Assembly: GCF_039621805.1 (NCBI RefSeq)
Contig: NZ_CP155073.1
Span: forward strand, 620,001-684,000
Source: Paraburkholderia sp. PREW-6R
GTDB taxonomy: Bacteria > Pseudomonadota > Gammaproteobacteria > Burkholderiales > Burkholderiaceae
Direction: 5' to 3'
Length of the DNA: 64,000 nucleotides
Of the stretch, positions 28,500-38,140 are shown piece by piece. A program made the position numbers and the translations under genes. Numbering within the stretch: the first letter of the stretch is position 1; each line of letters opens with the position of its first letter. Under the pieces are notes generated by a model. That model worked only from the letters and a program-made list of their open reading frames with translations, had not been told where the DNA came from and searched no databases.

Positions 28500-28670
28500 A
28501 TGGAATACCAAAGCTGGATGTGCCTGATTTGCGGCTGGATTTACGACGAAGAAGCCGGTTTGCCGGACGAAGGTATTGCGCCGGGCACCCGCTGGGAGGA
28601 CGTTCCCATTAACTGGACCTGCCCTGAATGTGGCGCGCGCAAAGAAGACTTCGAGATGGTGCAGATCTGA
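28500..28670 (+). CDS. rubA: Rubredoxin
   Basis: 56 residues. The iron ligands are C8-x2-C11 (CLICG) and C41-x2-C44 (CPECG), with the usual WIYDEEAG and PGTRWEDVPINW between them. It is a one-electron carrier in the cytoplasm. ATG 28500 gives exactly the standard length. In-frame ATGs at 28461 and 28476 would add unconserved residues. No strong ribosome site is visible before any of them. Partner proteins are not encoded nearby. Confidence 0.96.
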   Translation: MEYQSWMCLICGWIYDEEAGLPDEGIAPGTRWEDVPINWTCPECGARKEDFEMVQI

Positions 28671-29032
28671 GATTGGACGGGCAGCATAGTGCAGCGCGCG
28701 TGGTGCGTTGCGCAGTAACCCGACAGCGCGCAATTTGGCGCGCGCGCTTTGGCGTACGCGATAGCCATTTGAACGGTCTGGTCTGAATCGAAGCGTTCGC
28801 CACCCGGTAGTCGCCCGTAAGCGGCCGCCCATCCGCGGTCGCCGCCAATCGGTCGCCGCCAGTCGGTCGCAATCGCCCAAAGGGCATGGCCCGATCGTGG
28901 AGCGTCGGAACGTACTCGCTTTCAGTGTGTCGCAACGGTAGTCTGTCTTTTGTGCGTTGCCAGTTCGCGTTCGCCGGGCAGTCAGCGTACGGCGCGCCTC
29001 GCGACCGTCCGTCAGCCTCCCCTTGCCCGCTC
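28671..29032. other. 362-bp spacer without a clear gene
   Basis: Between rubredoxin and the large helical protein. It contains the short tandem repeat at 28836-28871. I see no terminator with a T-run and no confident promoter. An in-frame ATG at 28886 could extend the next gene, but the extra residues look non-coding. Confidence 0.45.
28836..28871 (+). repeat. 14-bp tandem repeat, about 2.5 copies
   Basis: CGGTCGCCGCCAAT (28836-28849) and CGGTCGCCGCCAGT (28850-28863) are followed by a partial third copy CGGTCGCA. Slippage-prone; function unknown. Confidence 0.7.
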
Positions 29033-30445
29033 ATGAACCTTCGAAGCTCCGTCCCCGATTCCCTTGAAGCCCTGCCCAACGCGCGTGGCGGTGCGGTCCG
29101 TACCGCCGAACTCGCGCTGGCCGAGGCGCTGCTCGCGTTCGAGCAGCAGGAGGAAAGTGCGGTGGCGTTGCTGCGCGCGTCGAACGCGCTGCGTAGCGCC
29201 GGCTGGCTGAGCGCGCAACGCTTCGCAGACGCGCTGGTGCGGCTTTCGCCGCTGGCGGCGGGCAACGCCGCAGGAACAGGCGACGCCCGCGCGGCGTTCA
29301 GAGCGGCATTGCGCGACTTTCGCGCCGCGCTCGAGCGGCACAATCTGCGCGAGCTGGCCTGCTCGCCGCTGTTATTCAGCCATTACCGCGCGGTGTGCAT
29401 CCATTTATCCGAGCACACGCCGGGGTCGAGTGCCGCGTTCGAAGACCTCGCATTGGCCGCGCGACCGGTCCCGATCGCGTCGATGCCGGTGCGTTCCGCC
29501 GATCAACTGGCCCTTCTGCGTGCGCGCTACGAGCGTGCGCTGCTGCCGGTACTGCGCTCGCAGCACGATAACGGGCGCACCGCGGTGCGCGCCATCACCG
29601 ATGCGGCGCTCGATGACATCGACGCCGTCCTTGCCGAACTCGCAGGCCCCGATCCTTACGACTTCTGGCGGCTCGCGCAGGCATGCGCGAAGGCATTGCG
29701 CGTGAGCGGCCGTGCTGCGCTCGATGCCGACGGCCGCCGTTTCTATGCCCGCTGCAATCTGGCGCTGGGCGACCATGCGCGCGGCATCGAGCGCGCGCCG
29801 CGCTCGCTGGTGCGCGCCACACTTGCGCTGCTCTGGCGCGACTACGCGTTGTTCGGCGCCGCTGCGGAAGATGCCGGGCAGGTCGAAGTGCTGCGCGACT
29901 ATGGCCTGACGGTCGACTGGCACGTGGCCGCAACGCAGGCATCCGAAATGCTGTGGGAAGCTGGCGTCGCGCAGGCGCAGGCAGTGAGCGCCGACCTGAC
30001 GTCGCAGACGCGCGATCTGGGCGTGCTGACTGTCAACGCGCACGCCTACGAGGATTTTCTGCAAACAGCCGACGCGTCGATTGTCGCGCTGACGGACCAC
30101 GCCCGCGCAGCGGAACAGCCTGAAAAGGCCGACCCGGGCGAGGCGCTGCAAGCCAGCGACGCGGCCTACCGGCTGGGCGCCGCCGCATGCGCGCTTGGCC
30201 TCGGGCACGCAGCGTTGCTCGCCGACGCGCTGGGCCTCGCGTGGCGCCGCCGCGCGCATGCGGGCGTCTCCGCGCCGGCGGTCCGCGCGCACGTCATGGT
30301 CGAGGCACCCGCTGTGAGCACACTGGAGCAGTCGGCCGAAGCGTTGCGCGCGACGCTGCACAAGGTTGCCGCGGGCGTAGCGCCGCCGGTCAGCGGGGAC
30401 GCTTTGGCGGTGCTCACGCGCTCGATCGAGCAGGGCGGACCGTGA
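29033..30445 (+). CDS. Large helical protein of unknown function
   Basis: About 470 residues from ATG 29033. It is strongly Ala/Leu/Arg-rich and predicted helical throughout. There is no signal peptide, membrane helix or catalytic motif that I recognise. Segments such as NLRELACSPLLFSHYRAVCI and YERALLPVLRSQHDNGRTAV suggest stacked helices. The pattern loosely recalls the N-terminal helical part of PilL/ChpA-type chemotaxis proteins, but no Hpt histidine is evident, so this is only a suggestion. It stands between rubredoxin and algH/yqgE. Start uncertain: ATG 28886 is in frame. Confidence 0.7.
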   Translation: MNLRSSVPDSLEALPNARGGAVRTAELALAEALLAFEQQEESAVALLRASNALRSAGWLSAQRFADALVRLSPLAAGNAAGTGDARAAFRAALRDFRAALERHNLRELACSPLLFSHYRAVCIHLSEHTPGSSAAFEDLALAARPVPIASMPVRSADQLALLRARYERALLPVLRSQHDNGRTAVRAITDAALDDIDAVLAELAGPDPYDFWRLAQACAKALRVSGRAALDADGRRFYARCNLALGDHARGIERAPRSLVRATLALLWRDYALFGAAAEDAGQVEVLRDYGLTVDWHVAATQASEMLWEAGVAQAQAVSADLTSQTRDLGVLTVNAHAYEDFLQTADASIVALTDHARAAEQPEKADPGEALQASDAAYRLGAAACALGLGHAALLADALGLAWRRRAHAGVSAPAVRAHVMVEAPAVSTLEQSAEALRATLHKVAAGVAPPVSGDALAVLTRSIEQGGP

Positions 30446-30761
30446 CGGACAACCCGGCAGATCCGGCAAAAACCGGCACGCGCGGGGCACGAGCCACGCC
30501 GGCCCGGCTTGCGGCGCGATGAGTATGCGTTGCCTCACCTCGCTCGAAGCCTCTGGCGCATTTCCGGCGTGGCGCGTCATCCCGCCGGCCTGCAGCGTGG
30601 CCGCGACTCGCGTGCGTGATAGAGTGCAACTAGACTGCAATCTGATCCGCCGCCGGTGACTTGCGGCACGCGTGAACGAACATTAACGAACACTTCAGGG
30701 CGCATGTCGCGGTCACGCCGACAGCCCGCCATCCTGCATCGTCTTTGCTAAAATCCGAACT
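30446..30761. promoter_or_regulatory. 316-bp spacer with candidate promoter upstream of the algH/yqgE gene
   Basis: TGCTAAAAT (TAAAAT at 30749-30754) is a good extended -10 element only 8 bases before the ATG at 30762. A transcript from it would be leaderless or nearly so, and no Shine-Dalgarno is visible. No convincing -35 was found. The rest of the spacer holds no gene that I can see. Confidence 0.5.
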
Positions 30762-31340
30762 ATGTCCAAGAGTACCGATCGCATCAATCTGACCAACCAG
30801 TTCCTGATCGCCATGCCCAACATGGCCGATCCGACGTTCTCGGGAACGGTGGTCTACCTTTGCGATCACAGCGAGCGTGGCGCGCTCGGCCTCGTGATCA
30901 ACCGGCCGACCGACATCGACCTGCAATCGCTTTTCAATCGCATCGACCTCAAGCTCGAGATCGAACCCCTTCTGCATGTGCCCGTGTATTTCGGCGGCCC
31001 GGTGCAAACCGAGCGCGGCTTCGTGCTGCACGAACCGAAAAGCGGCGGCGGTTATACGTCGTCCATGTCCGTGCCGGGCGGTCTGGAAATGACCACGTCG
31101 AAAGACGTGCTCGAGGCGGTCGCCGGCGGCACCGGGCCGGAGCGTTTCCTGCTCACGCTGGGTCATGCGGGTTGGGGCGCCGGTCAGCTCGAAGAAGAGA
31201 TTTCGAAGAACGGCTGGCTCACGGTGGAAGCCGATCCGAAAATCGTCTTCGACGTGCCCGCCGAAGACCGCCTCGAAGCCGCGCTCGCGCTGCTCGGCAT
31301 TTCGCTGTCCATGCTGTCGGGCGAGGCGGGCCACGCATGA
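30762..31340 (+). CDS. AlgH/YqgE family (UPF0301) protein
   Basis: 192 residues, standard for the family. It opens [53 protein letters not shown] and [18 protein letters not shown] are hallmark segments. Function is not well established; in Pseudomonas the homologue was named AlgH. It overlaps ruvX by 4 bases (ATGA), the conserved pairing in many proteobacteria, and begins the pyrimidine operon here. Confidence 0.95.
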   Translation: MSKSTDRINLTNQFLIAMPNMADPTFSGTVVYLCDHSERGALGLVINRPTDIDLQSLFNRIDLKLEIEPLLHVPVYFGGPVQTERGFVLHEPKSGGGYTSSMSVPGGLEMTTSKDVLEAVAGGTGPERFLLTLGHAGWGAGQLEEEISKNGWLTVEADPKIVFDVPAEDRLEAALALLGISLSMLSGEAGHA

Positions 31341-31763
31341 GCCTCGTAGCCGGACGTGAGGCGACGCTGCTTGCGTTCGACTATGGTGAAAAACGGATTG
31401 GCGTCGCGGTCGGCAATTCGCTGACGCGCAGCGCGCGGCCGCTCGTCATCGTGCCGAACCGCGGCCGCGAATATCGCTTCGAGGCGGTCGGCAAGCTGAT
31501 CGCCGAATGGAAGCCGGACGCGCTGATCGTCGGCTTGCCCATGCATCCGGATGGCGCTCCGCATGAAATGACCCGGCTCGCCACGCGCTTTGGCAATCAG
31601 CTGAATGGCCGCTTCAATCTGCCGGTGACATGGGTGGACGAGCGCTATTCGTCGGTCGAGGCGAAAGCGGGCATTCGCGCCGGCAACGGCCGCGCCGACA
31701 TGCTCGACGCCGAGGCCGCCAGCATCATCCTCCAGCAATATCTAGACGGACTTTCCGACGATC

Positions 31764-31777
<14 letters not shown>
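31337..31777 (+). CDS. ruvX: RuvX/YqgF pre-16S rRNA nuclease, putative Holliday junction resolvase
   Basis: 146 residues with an RNase H-like fold. It has [13 protein letters not shown] with catalytic Asp15, VGLPMHPDG, and [11 protein letters not shown] plus [14 protein letters not shown] carrying the other acidic residues. It is thought to process the 5' end of 16S rRNA. The start is ATG 31337, coupled to the upstream stop. It overlaps pyrR by 14 bases. Confidence 0.95.
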
Positions 31778-32306
<529 letters not shown>

Positions 32307-32461
32307 ACGAGGCGCGAGCCCGAATGCGCGCTCACCCATGCGCAATGCACCCGCATCGCCCAACTCGCGGACCGGTCGCCCCCACGCCGCACCGAAGTCC
32401 CTCACACGCAGCACGCATCGACACCGATCACGTTGAAGCCCGTTTCTGAAGCAGGTACGCC

Positions 32462-33487
32462 ATGAACACCGCCACTCAAGCTCCCACGGATTCCGCCGAC
32501 AGCGCCACCGAGCGCTTTCGCTATGGCTTCCTGAAGGGCAACCCGCAGCTCACGAAAAACGGCGAGCTCAAACATCTTCTGTCGATCGAGGGCTTGCCGA
32601 AGTCGATCGTCAATCACATTCTCGATACCGCCGAACAGTTCGTCAGCGTGACCGATCGTGAGGTGAAGAAAGTGCCGCTGTTGCGCGGCAAATCGGTGTT
32701 CAACCTGTTCTTCGAGAATTCGACGCGCACGCGTACGACCTTCGAAATCGCGGCGACCCGTCTGTCGGCGGACGTGCTGAATCTGAATATCAACGCGTCG
32801 TCCACGAGCAAGGGCGAATCGCTGCTCGACACCATCAACAATCTGTCGGCCATGCACGCGGACATGTTCGTGGTGCGCCACGCGTCGAGCGGCGCGCCGT
32901 ATCTGATTGCGCAGCACTGCGCGCCGCACGTGCACGTGATCAATGCCGGCGACGGCCGCCATGCGCACCCCACGCAGGGGCTGCTCGACATGTACACGAT
33001 CCGTCATTACAAGAAAGATTTCACCGGGCTGCGGGTGGCGATCGTCGGCGACATTCTGCATTCGCGCGTTGCGCGCTCCGACATTCACGCGCTCACCACG
33101 CTCGGCGTGCCGGAAGTGCGCGCGGTCGGCCCGCGCACGCTGCTGCCGGGCGGCCTCGAACAGATGGGCGTGCGCGTGTTCCACAATCTCGAAGAAGGCA
33201 TTCGGGACGTGGACGTCATCATCATGCTGCGTCTACAGAACGAGCGCATGAGCGGCGCATTGCTGCCTTCGGCGCAGGAGTATTTCAAGAGTTGGGGGTT
33301 GACGCCCGAGCGCCTCGCGCTTGCCGCGCCCGACGCCATCGTGATGCACCCGGGCCCGATGAATCGCGGCGTGGAGATCGATTCGCAGGTCGCCGACGGG
33401 CCGCAATCCGTCATCCTGAATCAGGTGACGTTCGGCATCGCGGTGCGCATGGCCGTGATGGGCATTGTTGCCGGCAATCACGACTGA
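32462..33487 (+). CDS. pyrB: Aspartate carbamoyltransferase catalytic subunit
   Basis: 341 residues. The carbamoyl phosphate site is [27 protein letters not shown] and [17 protein letters not shown] are typical, and [12 protein letters not shown] closes the fold. It condenses carbamoyl phosphate and aspartate, the first committed step of UMP synthesis. The next gene encodes a dihydroorotase-like protein without catalytic His residues. That matches the class A ATCase complexes of Pseudomonas, in which PyrB assembles with PyrC'. Confidence 0.98.
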   Translation: MNTATQAPTDSADSATERFRYGFLKGNPQLTKNGELKHLLSIEGLPKSIVNHILDTAEQFVSVTDREVKKVPLLRGKSVFNLFFENSTRTRTTFEIAATRLSADVLNLNINASSTSKGESLLDTINNLSAMHADMFVVRHASSGAPYLIAQHCAPHVHVINAGDGRHAHPTQGLLDMYTIRHYKKDFTGLRVAIVGDILHSRVARSDIHALTTLGVPEVRAVGPRTLLPGGLEQMGVRVFHNLEEGIRDVDVIIMLRLQNERMSGALLPSAQEYFKSWGLTPERLALAAPDAIVMHPGPMNRGVEIDSQVADGPQSVILNQVTFGIAVRMAVMGIVAGNHD

Positions 33488-33598
33488 GCTTGCCGTTCAC
33501 CCGGCAGGACGCAAAGAACGTATAGACGCACAAACGTACAGACGCACAGGACACAACCCGCACATCACGCGGAACCTGGCTGAACACAAAGGCAGCGC

Positions 33599-34879
33599 AT
33601 GAAGATTCATATTGAAGGCGGCACGCTGATCGACCCGGCAGCGGGTACCGAACAGAAGCAGGACATTTTTATCGCGGCGGGCAAGATCGCCGCCATCGGC
33701 ACCGCGCCCGCTGACTTCCACGCGGAAAAAACGCTCGACGCGAAAGGGCTGTTCGTCGCGCCCGGTCTGGTCGATCTGTCCGCGCGTCTGCGTGAGCCGG
33801 GCTACGAACATAAGGCCACGCTCGAATCGGAAATGGCCGCGGCGCTCGCGGGTGGCGTGACGAGTCTCGTATGCCCGCCCGACACCGATCCGACGCTCGA
33901 CGAACCCGGCCTCGTCGAGATGCTCAAGTTCCGCGCGCGCAATCTGAACCAGGCGCATGTCTATCCGCTCGGCGCGTTGACCGTCGGTCTGAAAGGCCAG
34001 GTCATCACCGAAATGGTCGAGCTGACCGAAGCAGGGTGCATCGGCTTTTCGCAGGCGGATGTGCCGGTGGTCGACACGCAGGTCCTGATGCGCGCGTTGC
34101 AGTACGCGAAGACGTATGGTTTTACCGTGTGGCTGCGTCCCGTGGACGCGTATCTCGGCAAAGGCGGCGTGGCCGCGAGTGGCGCGCTGGCGTCGCGGCT
34201 CGGGCTGTCGCGCGTGCCGGTGTCGGCGGAAACCATCGCGCTGCATACGATTTTCGAACTGGTCCGCGTGACCGGCGCGCGCGTGCACCTGTCGCATGTG
34301 TCGTCGGCGGCGGGCATCGAGTTGATGCGGGCGGCCAAGGCCGAGGGCTTGCCGGTCTCCTGCGACGTCACCGTGAACCACGTGCATCTGATCGACCTCG
34401 ACATCGGCTATTTCGACGCGCAGTTCCGGCTCGATCCGCCGCTGCGTCAACAGCGCGATCGCGAAGCGATTCGCGCGGGCCTCGCCGACGGCACCATCGA
34501 CGCGATCTGTTCCGACCACACGCCGGTGGACGACGACGAAAAGCTGCTGCCGTTCGCCGAAGCCACGCCGGGCGCAACGGGGCTCGAACTGTTTCTGTCG
34601 TTGACGGTGAAATGGGCCGACGAAGCGCGCATGCCGCTCGCGAGCGCGTTGAACCGCATCACCACGTCGCCGGCCAATGTGCTGAACCTGGACGGAGCAG
34701 GTCGCATTGCGGTGGGCGGCGTCGCCGATCTCTGCGTGTTCGATCGCAACGTGCATTGGCGTGTCGAGCCGCGCGCGCTGAAGAGCCAGGGGCACAACAC
34801 GCCGTTCCTCGGCTACGAGCTGCCGGCGCGGGTGCGGGCGACCATCGTGTCCGGTCATCTCGCGTTCGAACAGCGCTAA
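33599..34879 (+). CDS. pyrC': Inactive dihydroorotase-like ATCase subunit (PyrC'/PyrX)
   Basis: 426 residues with the dihydroorotase fold. The metal motif DxHxHLREPG appears as DLSARLREPG, so Ser61 and Arg63 replace both zinc-binding His. Other elements remain (LSHVSSAAG, DVTVNHVHL, DAICSDHTPV). The loss of the HxH pair strongly suggests no catalysis. In Pseudomonas the homologous PyrC' is needed only to assemble active PyrB. It follows pyrB directly, and a separate active PyrC should exist elsewhere. Confidence 0.92.
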   Translation: MKIHIEGGTLIDPAAGTEQKQDIFIAAGKIAAIGTAPADFHAEKTLDAKGLFVAPGLVDLSARLREPGYEHKATLESEMAAALAGGVTSLVCPPDTDPTLDEPGLVEMLKFRARNLNQAHVYPLGALTVGLKGQVITEMVELTEAGCIGFSQADVPVVDTQVLMRALQYAKTYGFTVWLRPVDAYLGKGGVAASGALASRLGLSRVPVSAETIALHTIFELVRVTGARVHLSHVSSAAGIELMRAAKAEGLPVSCDVTVNHVHLIDLDIGYFDAQFRLDPPLRQQRDREAIRAGLADGTIDAICSDHTPVDDDEKLLPFAEATPGATGLELFLSLTVKWADEARMPLASALNRITTSPANVLNLDGAGRIAVGGVADLCVFDRNVHWRVEPRALKSQGHNTPFLGYELPARVRATIVSGHLAFEQR

Positions 34880-34915
34880 CTGCGCGCCTTTGGCCAGTCA
34901 CGGAATGATCCGACC

Positions 34916-35767
34916 ATGAAGCTCGCGTTACGCAAGGCCCGGCTCGTTGCTCATCTGCTGCATGGCATGTGGATCGTCGCCACGCGCTTTCCCCACGCTA
35001 GCGCCGACGTGCGCCGCACGCTGAATCGCGAATGGTCGCTGAAAATGCTGCGGCTGTGCGGCCTGCGCCTCGTCGTGCATAACGACGGCGCGCGGCTCGA
35101 CCGCGGCGCGCTGGTGGTGGCCAATCACATTTCGTGGATCGACATCTACGTGATCAATGCGTGGCGGCCCACGCCGTTCGTCTCCAAAGCGGAGATCCGG
35201 CAATGGCCGGTGGTCGGCTGGCTCGCGCAGCAGCTGGACACGGTGTTCATCCAGCGCGAGAAACGCAGCGACGCGAAGCGCATCATGCATGAACTCTCTG
35301 CGCGCCTGAGCGCCGGCGAGCTGATGTGCGTGTTTCCCGAGGGCACCACGTCCAATGGACTCGCACTGCTGCCGTTTCACGCGAACATGTTTCAGGCCGC
35401 CGTGTCGGCGTCAGCGCCGGTTCAGCCGCTTTGCATCATGTACGAGGACGCAAGCGGCCGGCAGTCGACCGCACCGGCCTATATCGACGACCTGTCACTG
35501 GCCGATTCGTTGAACATGCTGTTAAATCGCGGCCCGTTGACCGCGCACGTGTATGTGGGCGCGCCGCTCGCGCCGGGCGCGGACCGCCGCGCGCTGGCCG
35601 CGCAAGCCGAAGCGGTGATCGGTGCGGCGTTGCGGGAGCTGCAGGGCGGCACCGCACGCGCCGGCGCAATATTGGTGGAGCGGGCGGACTCGCCAGAAAT
35701 CGCGAATCTGGAAATCGACGCGCTGGTCAAGCGGCCCGGTGATCGTCGGCCCGGTCAATCGGCCTGA
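34916..35767 (+). CDS. PlsC-type 1-acyl-glycerol-3-phosphate acyltransferase family protein
   Basis: 283 residues. The catalytic HX4D motif is NHISWID (His71, Asp76), and FPEGTTSNG (140-148) contacts the phosphate. An N-terminal hydrophobic segment (LVAHLLHGMWIVATRF) should anchor it to the inner membrane. The family transfers fatty acyl chains to lysophosphatidic acid or similar lipids. It lies 36 bases after pyrC' and is probably in the same transcript. Whether it makes phosphatidic acid or acylates another lipid is not clear from sequence. Confidence 0.9.
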   Translation: MKLALRKARLVAHLLHGMWIVATRFPHASADVRRTLNREWSLKMLRLCGLRLVVHNDGARLDRGALVVANHISWIDIYVINAWRPTPFVSKAEIRQWPVVGWLAQQLDTVFIQREKRSDAKRIMHELSARLSAGELMCVFPEGTTSNGLALLPFHANMFQAAVSASAPVQPLCIMYEDASGRQSTAPAYIDDLSLADSLNMLLNRGPLTAHVYVGAPLAPGADRRALAAQAEAVIGAALRELQGGTARAGAILVERADSPEIANLEIDALVKRPGDRRPGQSA

Positions 35768-35801
35768 TCATTTGCCGACAACCGGCGGATGCCGGCGAGC
35801 T

Positions 35802-36683
35802 TTAATTCCCGCTGCCGCCGGGTTCGCGGCACGACTCGCAATTCACCTGCGTCAGCGTACGCGCGGCGGGGTCCTGCGTTAGCCGGATGGCGGAGAGCTT
35901 TTCGCCCCACACACAGCCCGAGTCGAGCCCAATCAGATTGTCACGCACGGTCAGACCAAGCGCGGCCCAATGACCGAATATCACGGTGACGTCCGCCGTT
36001 TTGCGCGATGGCACGTCGAACCACGGCATACAACCCGCCGGCGCTGCGTTCAGACCGCCGCTGCTGCTGAAATCCATCGTGCCGTCGGCATGGCAGAAGC
36101 GGATACGCGTCAACGCACTGCACGTGATGCGCAAGCGGTCGATGCCTTTGAGCTTCGGCGTCCAACGGTTTGGCTCGTTGCCATAGAGACCGGCAAGCGT
36201 CTCCTTCCAGTTCGGCGCGCGCAGTGCGCGCTGCAGTTCGTCTGCGAGTTCCAGCGTCAGATTCACGTCCCATTGCGGCAGCACGCCCGCGTGCACCATC
36301 AGCATTCCGTTCTCGAAATGCGCGAGCGGGCGGTGACGCACCCACTCGAGCAGATCGGCGGCGTCAGGCGCGGCGAGAATCTCCTCGATCGTGTCGCCTT
36401 TCTTCGACTTGCGGATGCCCGCCGATACCGACAGCAGATGCAGGTCGTGATTGCCGAGCACCGGCACCGCCCGCTCGCCGAGCGCGATGACATCACGCAA
36501 CGTGGCAAGCGATTCCGACCCGCGGTTGATCAGGTCGCCCGCGAACCAGAGCGGCGTATCGGCAGGCGGTGCGGCCTTGGCGAGCAGTTGCTGGAACGGC
36601 TTGCGGCAACCCTGCAGATCGCCGAAGGCGAGCGGAGCCGGGAGCGGCGGTGACAGCGGGGAAGTCGTGGCGGCGGAGGTCAT
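35802..36683 (-). CDS. apaH: ApaH-like symmetrical bis(5'-nucleosyl)-tetraphosphatase
   Basis: 293 residues of the metallophosphatase fold. It has GDLQGCRKPF (residues 21-30), WFAGDLINRGSESL and VLGNHDLH, the three metal-binding motifs. The family cleaves Ap4A to two ADP and also decaps RNA. The start is ATG 36683, which removes an Arg-rich upstream extension. ATG 36719 is an alternative; neither has a strong ribosome site. It is convergent with the PlsC gene and divergent from rmd, marking the edge of the O-antigen locus. Confidence 0.93.
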   Translation of the reverse strand: MTSAATTSPLSPPLPAPLAFGDLQGCRKPFQQLLAKAAPPADTPLWFAGDLINRGSESLATLRDVIALGERAVPVLGNHDLHLLSVSAGIRKSKKGDTIEEILAAPDAADLLEWVRHRPLAHFENGMLMVHAGVLPQWDVNLTLELADELQRALRAPNWKETLAGLYGNEPNRWTPKLKGIDRLRITCSALTRIRFCHADGTMDFSSSGGLNAAPAGCMPWFDVPSRKTADVTVIFGHWAALGLTVRDNLIGLDSGCVWGEKLSAIRLTQDPAARTLTQVNCESCREPGGSGN

Positions 36684-36886
36684 CGGGGGAAGTGAGTGCG
36701 GTTCGATACAGGCGGTTCGCATAACGTGTGCCGCGTTCGGCGGCGCAACATGCTGGCGTGACATAATAGCCCGTCTGAAGTGCTGCCATCGTGACGCGCG
36801 GCGCCGGCAGCGGCCGGCAAGCCTTAAAGCAGGCTTCGTCCGCGCTATTGCACCACAACAGGATGACCTACGTGAACGGAGCCGGC

Positions 36887-37798
36887 ATGTCGTCTTCTCA
36901 TGCAAAGCAACCGGTGCGCACGCTCATTACCGGCGCCAGCGGTTTTACCGGTCGCTATCTGGTCGAAAACCTGGCGGCGCGGGGTCACACGGTGATCGAA
37001 ACCATCGTCGGGCGCAATGAAGCGGAGACCCCTCTACGGCTCAGGCTCGACGTCACGTCGCCGGAAGCCTGCCGGCGGGTCATTGACACCGCGCGGCCCG
37101 ACTACATCGTGCATCTTGCGGCAATCAGTTTCGTCGGCCACGACGATCCGCTCGACTTCTACCGCGTCAACGTGATCGGCACGCTGAACCTGCTGGAGGC
37201 GTGCGCGGCGGTTGGCCATACGCCGCGCAAGCTGTTGATCGCGAGCAGCGCAAACGTCTACGGCAACGTGGCAAGCGGTGCAATCGACGAGACTTTTCCG
37301 CTTACGCCCGTCAATCATTACGCGGCCAGCAAGGCGGCAATGGAAACGATGGTGCACACGTGGTTCGACCGTCTGCCCATTCTGATCGCGCGGCCGTTCA
37401 ACTACACCGGGCGCGGCCAGGCGTCGAACTTCCTGGTGCCGAAAATCGTCGGGCATTTTGCGCGCCGCGAGCGTTCCATCGAGCTTGGCAACATCGACGT
37501 CGCGCGCGATTTCTCCGACGTGCGCTATGTGGCGAACGCCTACGAAGCGCTGCTCGATTCCGAGGCCACCGCTGCAACGGTCAATGTCTGCACGGGCACG
37601 CCGTACACGCTGCGCGAGATTCTTTTGGCAGCCAGCGACATGACGGGTCATGAACTCGAGGTTCAGATCAACCCGGCGTTCGTGAGGCAAACGGATGTGA
37701 AGATGCTGGCCGGCTCGCCCGCCAGGCTGCGCTCGCTGGCGCCTAAAGTCGAGTCGATTCCGTTCATGGATACGCTGCGCTGGATGCTCGCCGCCTGA
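36887..37798 (+). CDS. rmd: GDP-4-keto-6-deoxy-D-mannose reductase, Rmd-like
   Basis: 303 residues, extended SDR. The start is ATG 36887 with ACGGAG upstream; ATG 36863 is an alternative. NAD(P) motif TGASGFTGRYL (residues 15-25), catalytic YAASK, and ARPFNYTGRGQASNFLVPKI typical of Rmd. It reduces the Gmd product to GDP-D-rhamnose, used in common-antigen-type O-chains. No gmd lies beside it; the only one in the window is at 4359. It opens the second glycan locus. Confidence 0.88.
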   Translation: MSSSHAKQPVRTLITGASGFTGRYLVENLAARGHTVIETIVGRNEAETPLRLRLDVTSPEACRRVIDTARPDYIVHLAAISFVGHDDPLDFYRVNVIGTLNLLEACAAVGHTPRKLLIASSANVYGNVASGAIDETFPLTPVNHYAASKAAMETMVHTWFDRLPILIARPFNYTGRGQASNFLVPKIVGHFARRERSIELGNIDVARDFSDVRYVANAYEALLDSEATAATVNVCTGTPYTLREILLAASDMTGHELEVQINPAFVRQTDVKMLAGSPARLRSLAPKVESIPFMDTLRWMLAA

Positions 37799-38140
37799 AC
37801 CCCGAGGCTGAACGCCTTATTTCGTCAAATCAAGGGTGCCGCACGCGCCGGACTGCCGTAGTCCAGCGAGCGCGGCACTTTCGTTTGGCGCCGCGCTCGC
37901 GGAGCGAACGGCGCGGCGCACGCAATAGAAACGGAAATTGTCAAGCTGTTTCAAGTTGTTAGGGTTCTAGTTTTTGCCCGTTGCGGCTTTATAATCGGGG
38001 ATTCATAAGATTGGCGTCCAAGCGCCTGCCGGCGGTATAGGGCAGGCGCCACGGCAATGACAATAATCGGACACCACAACGCAGGGTGAGCGGATCGGCG
38101 ACCTGATCGCGACCGCCGCCAACCTCTAGAAGGGATTTAC
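37799..38140 (+). promoter_or_regulatory. rmlB promoter and leader
   Basis: 342 bases between rmd and rmlB. A -10 box TATAAT is at 37990-37995; the -35 is poor, so an activator may be needed. Transcription would start near 38002, leaving a leader of about 140 bases. That leader contains the hairpin listed separately and AGAAGGGA before the rmlB ATG. Confidence 0.6.
38022..38049 (+). repeat. Stem-loop in the rmlB leader with an ops-like loop
   Basis: GCGCCTGCC (38022-38030) and GGCAGGCGC (38041-38049) are perfectly complementary around a 10-base loop GGCGGTATAG. The loop starts with GGCGGTA, the first seven bases of the E. coli ops element recognised by RfaH. There is no U-tract. It lies just downstream of the predicted start of the rml transcript. 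Confidence 0.65.

Noticed and set aside
30860..31336. Extended frame upstream of ruvX
   Set aside because: It lies in another frame of algH/yqgE and is Arg-rich; ATG 31337 is coupled to the previous stop.
38031..38040. A true enterobacterial ops element
   Set aside because: Only GGCGGTA matches; the following bases differ (TAG rather than GNNT), so I report the hairpin as ops-like only.
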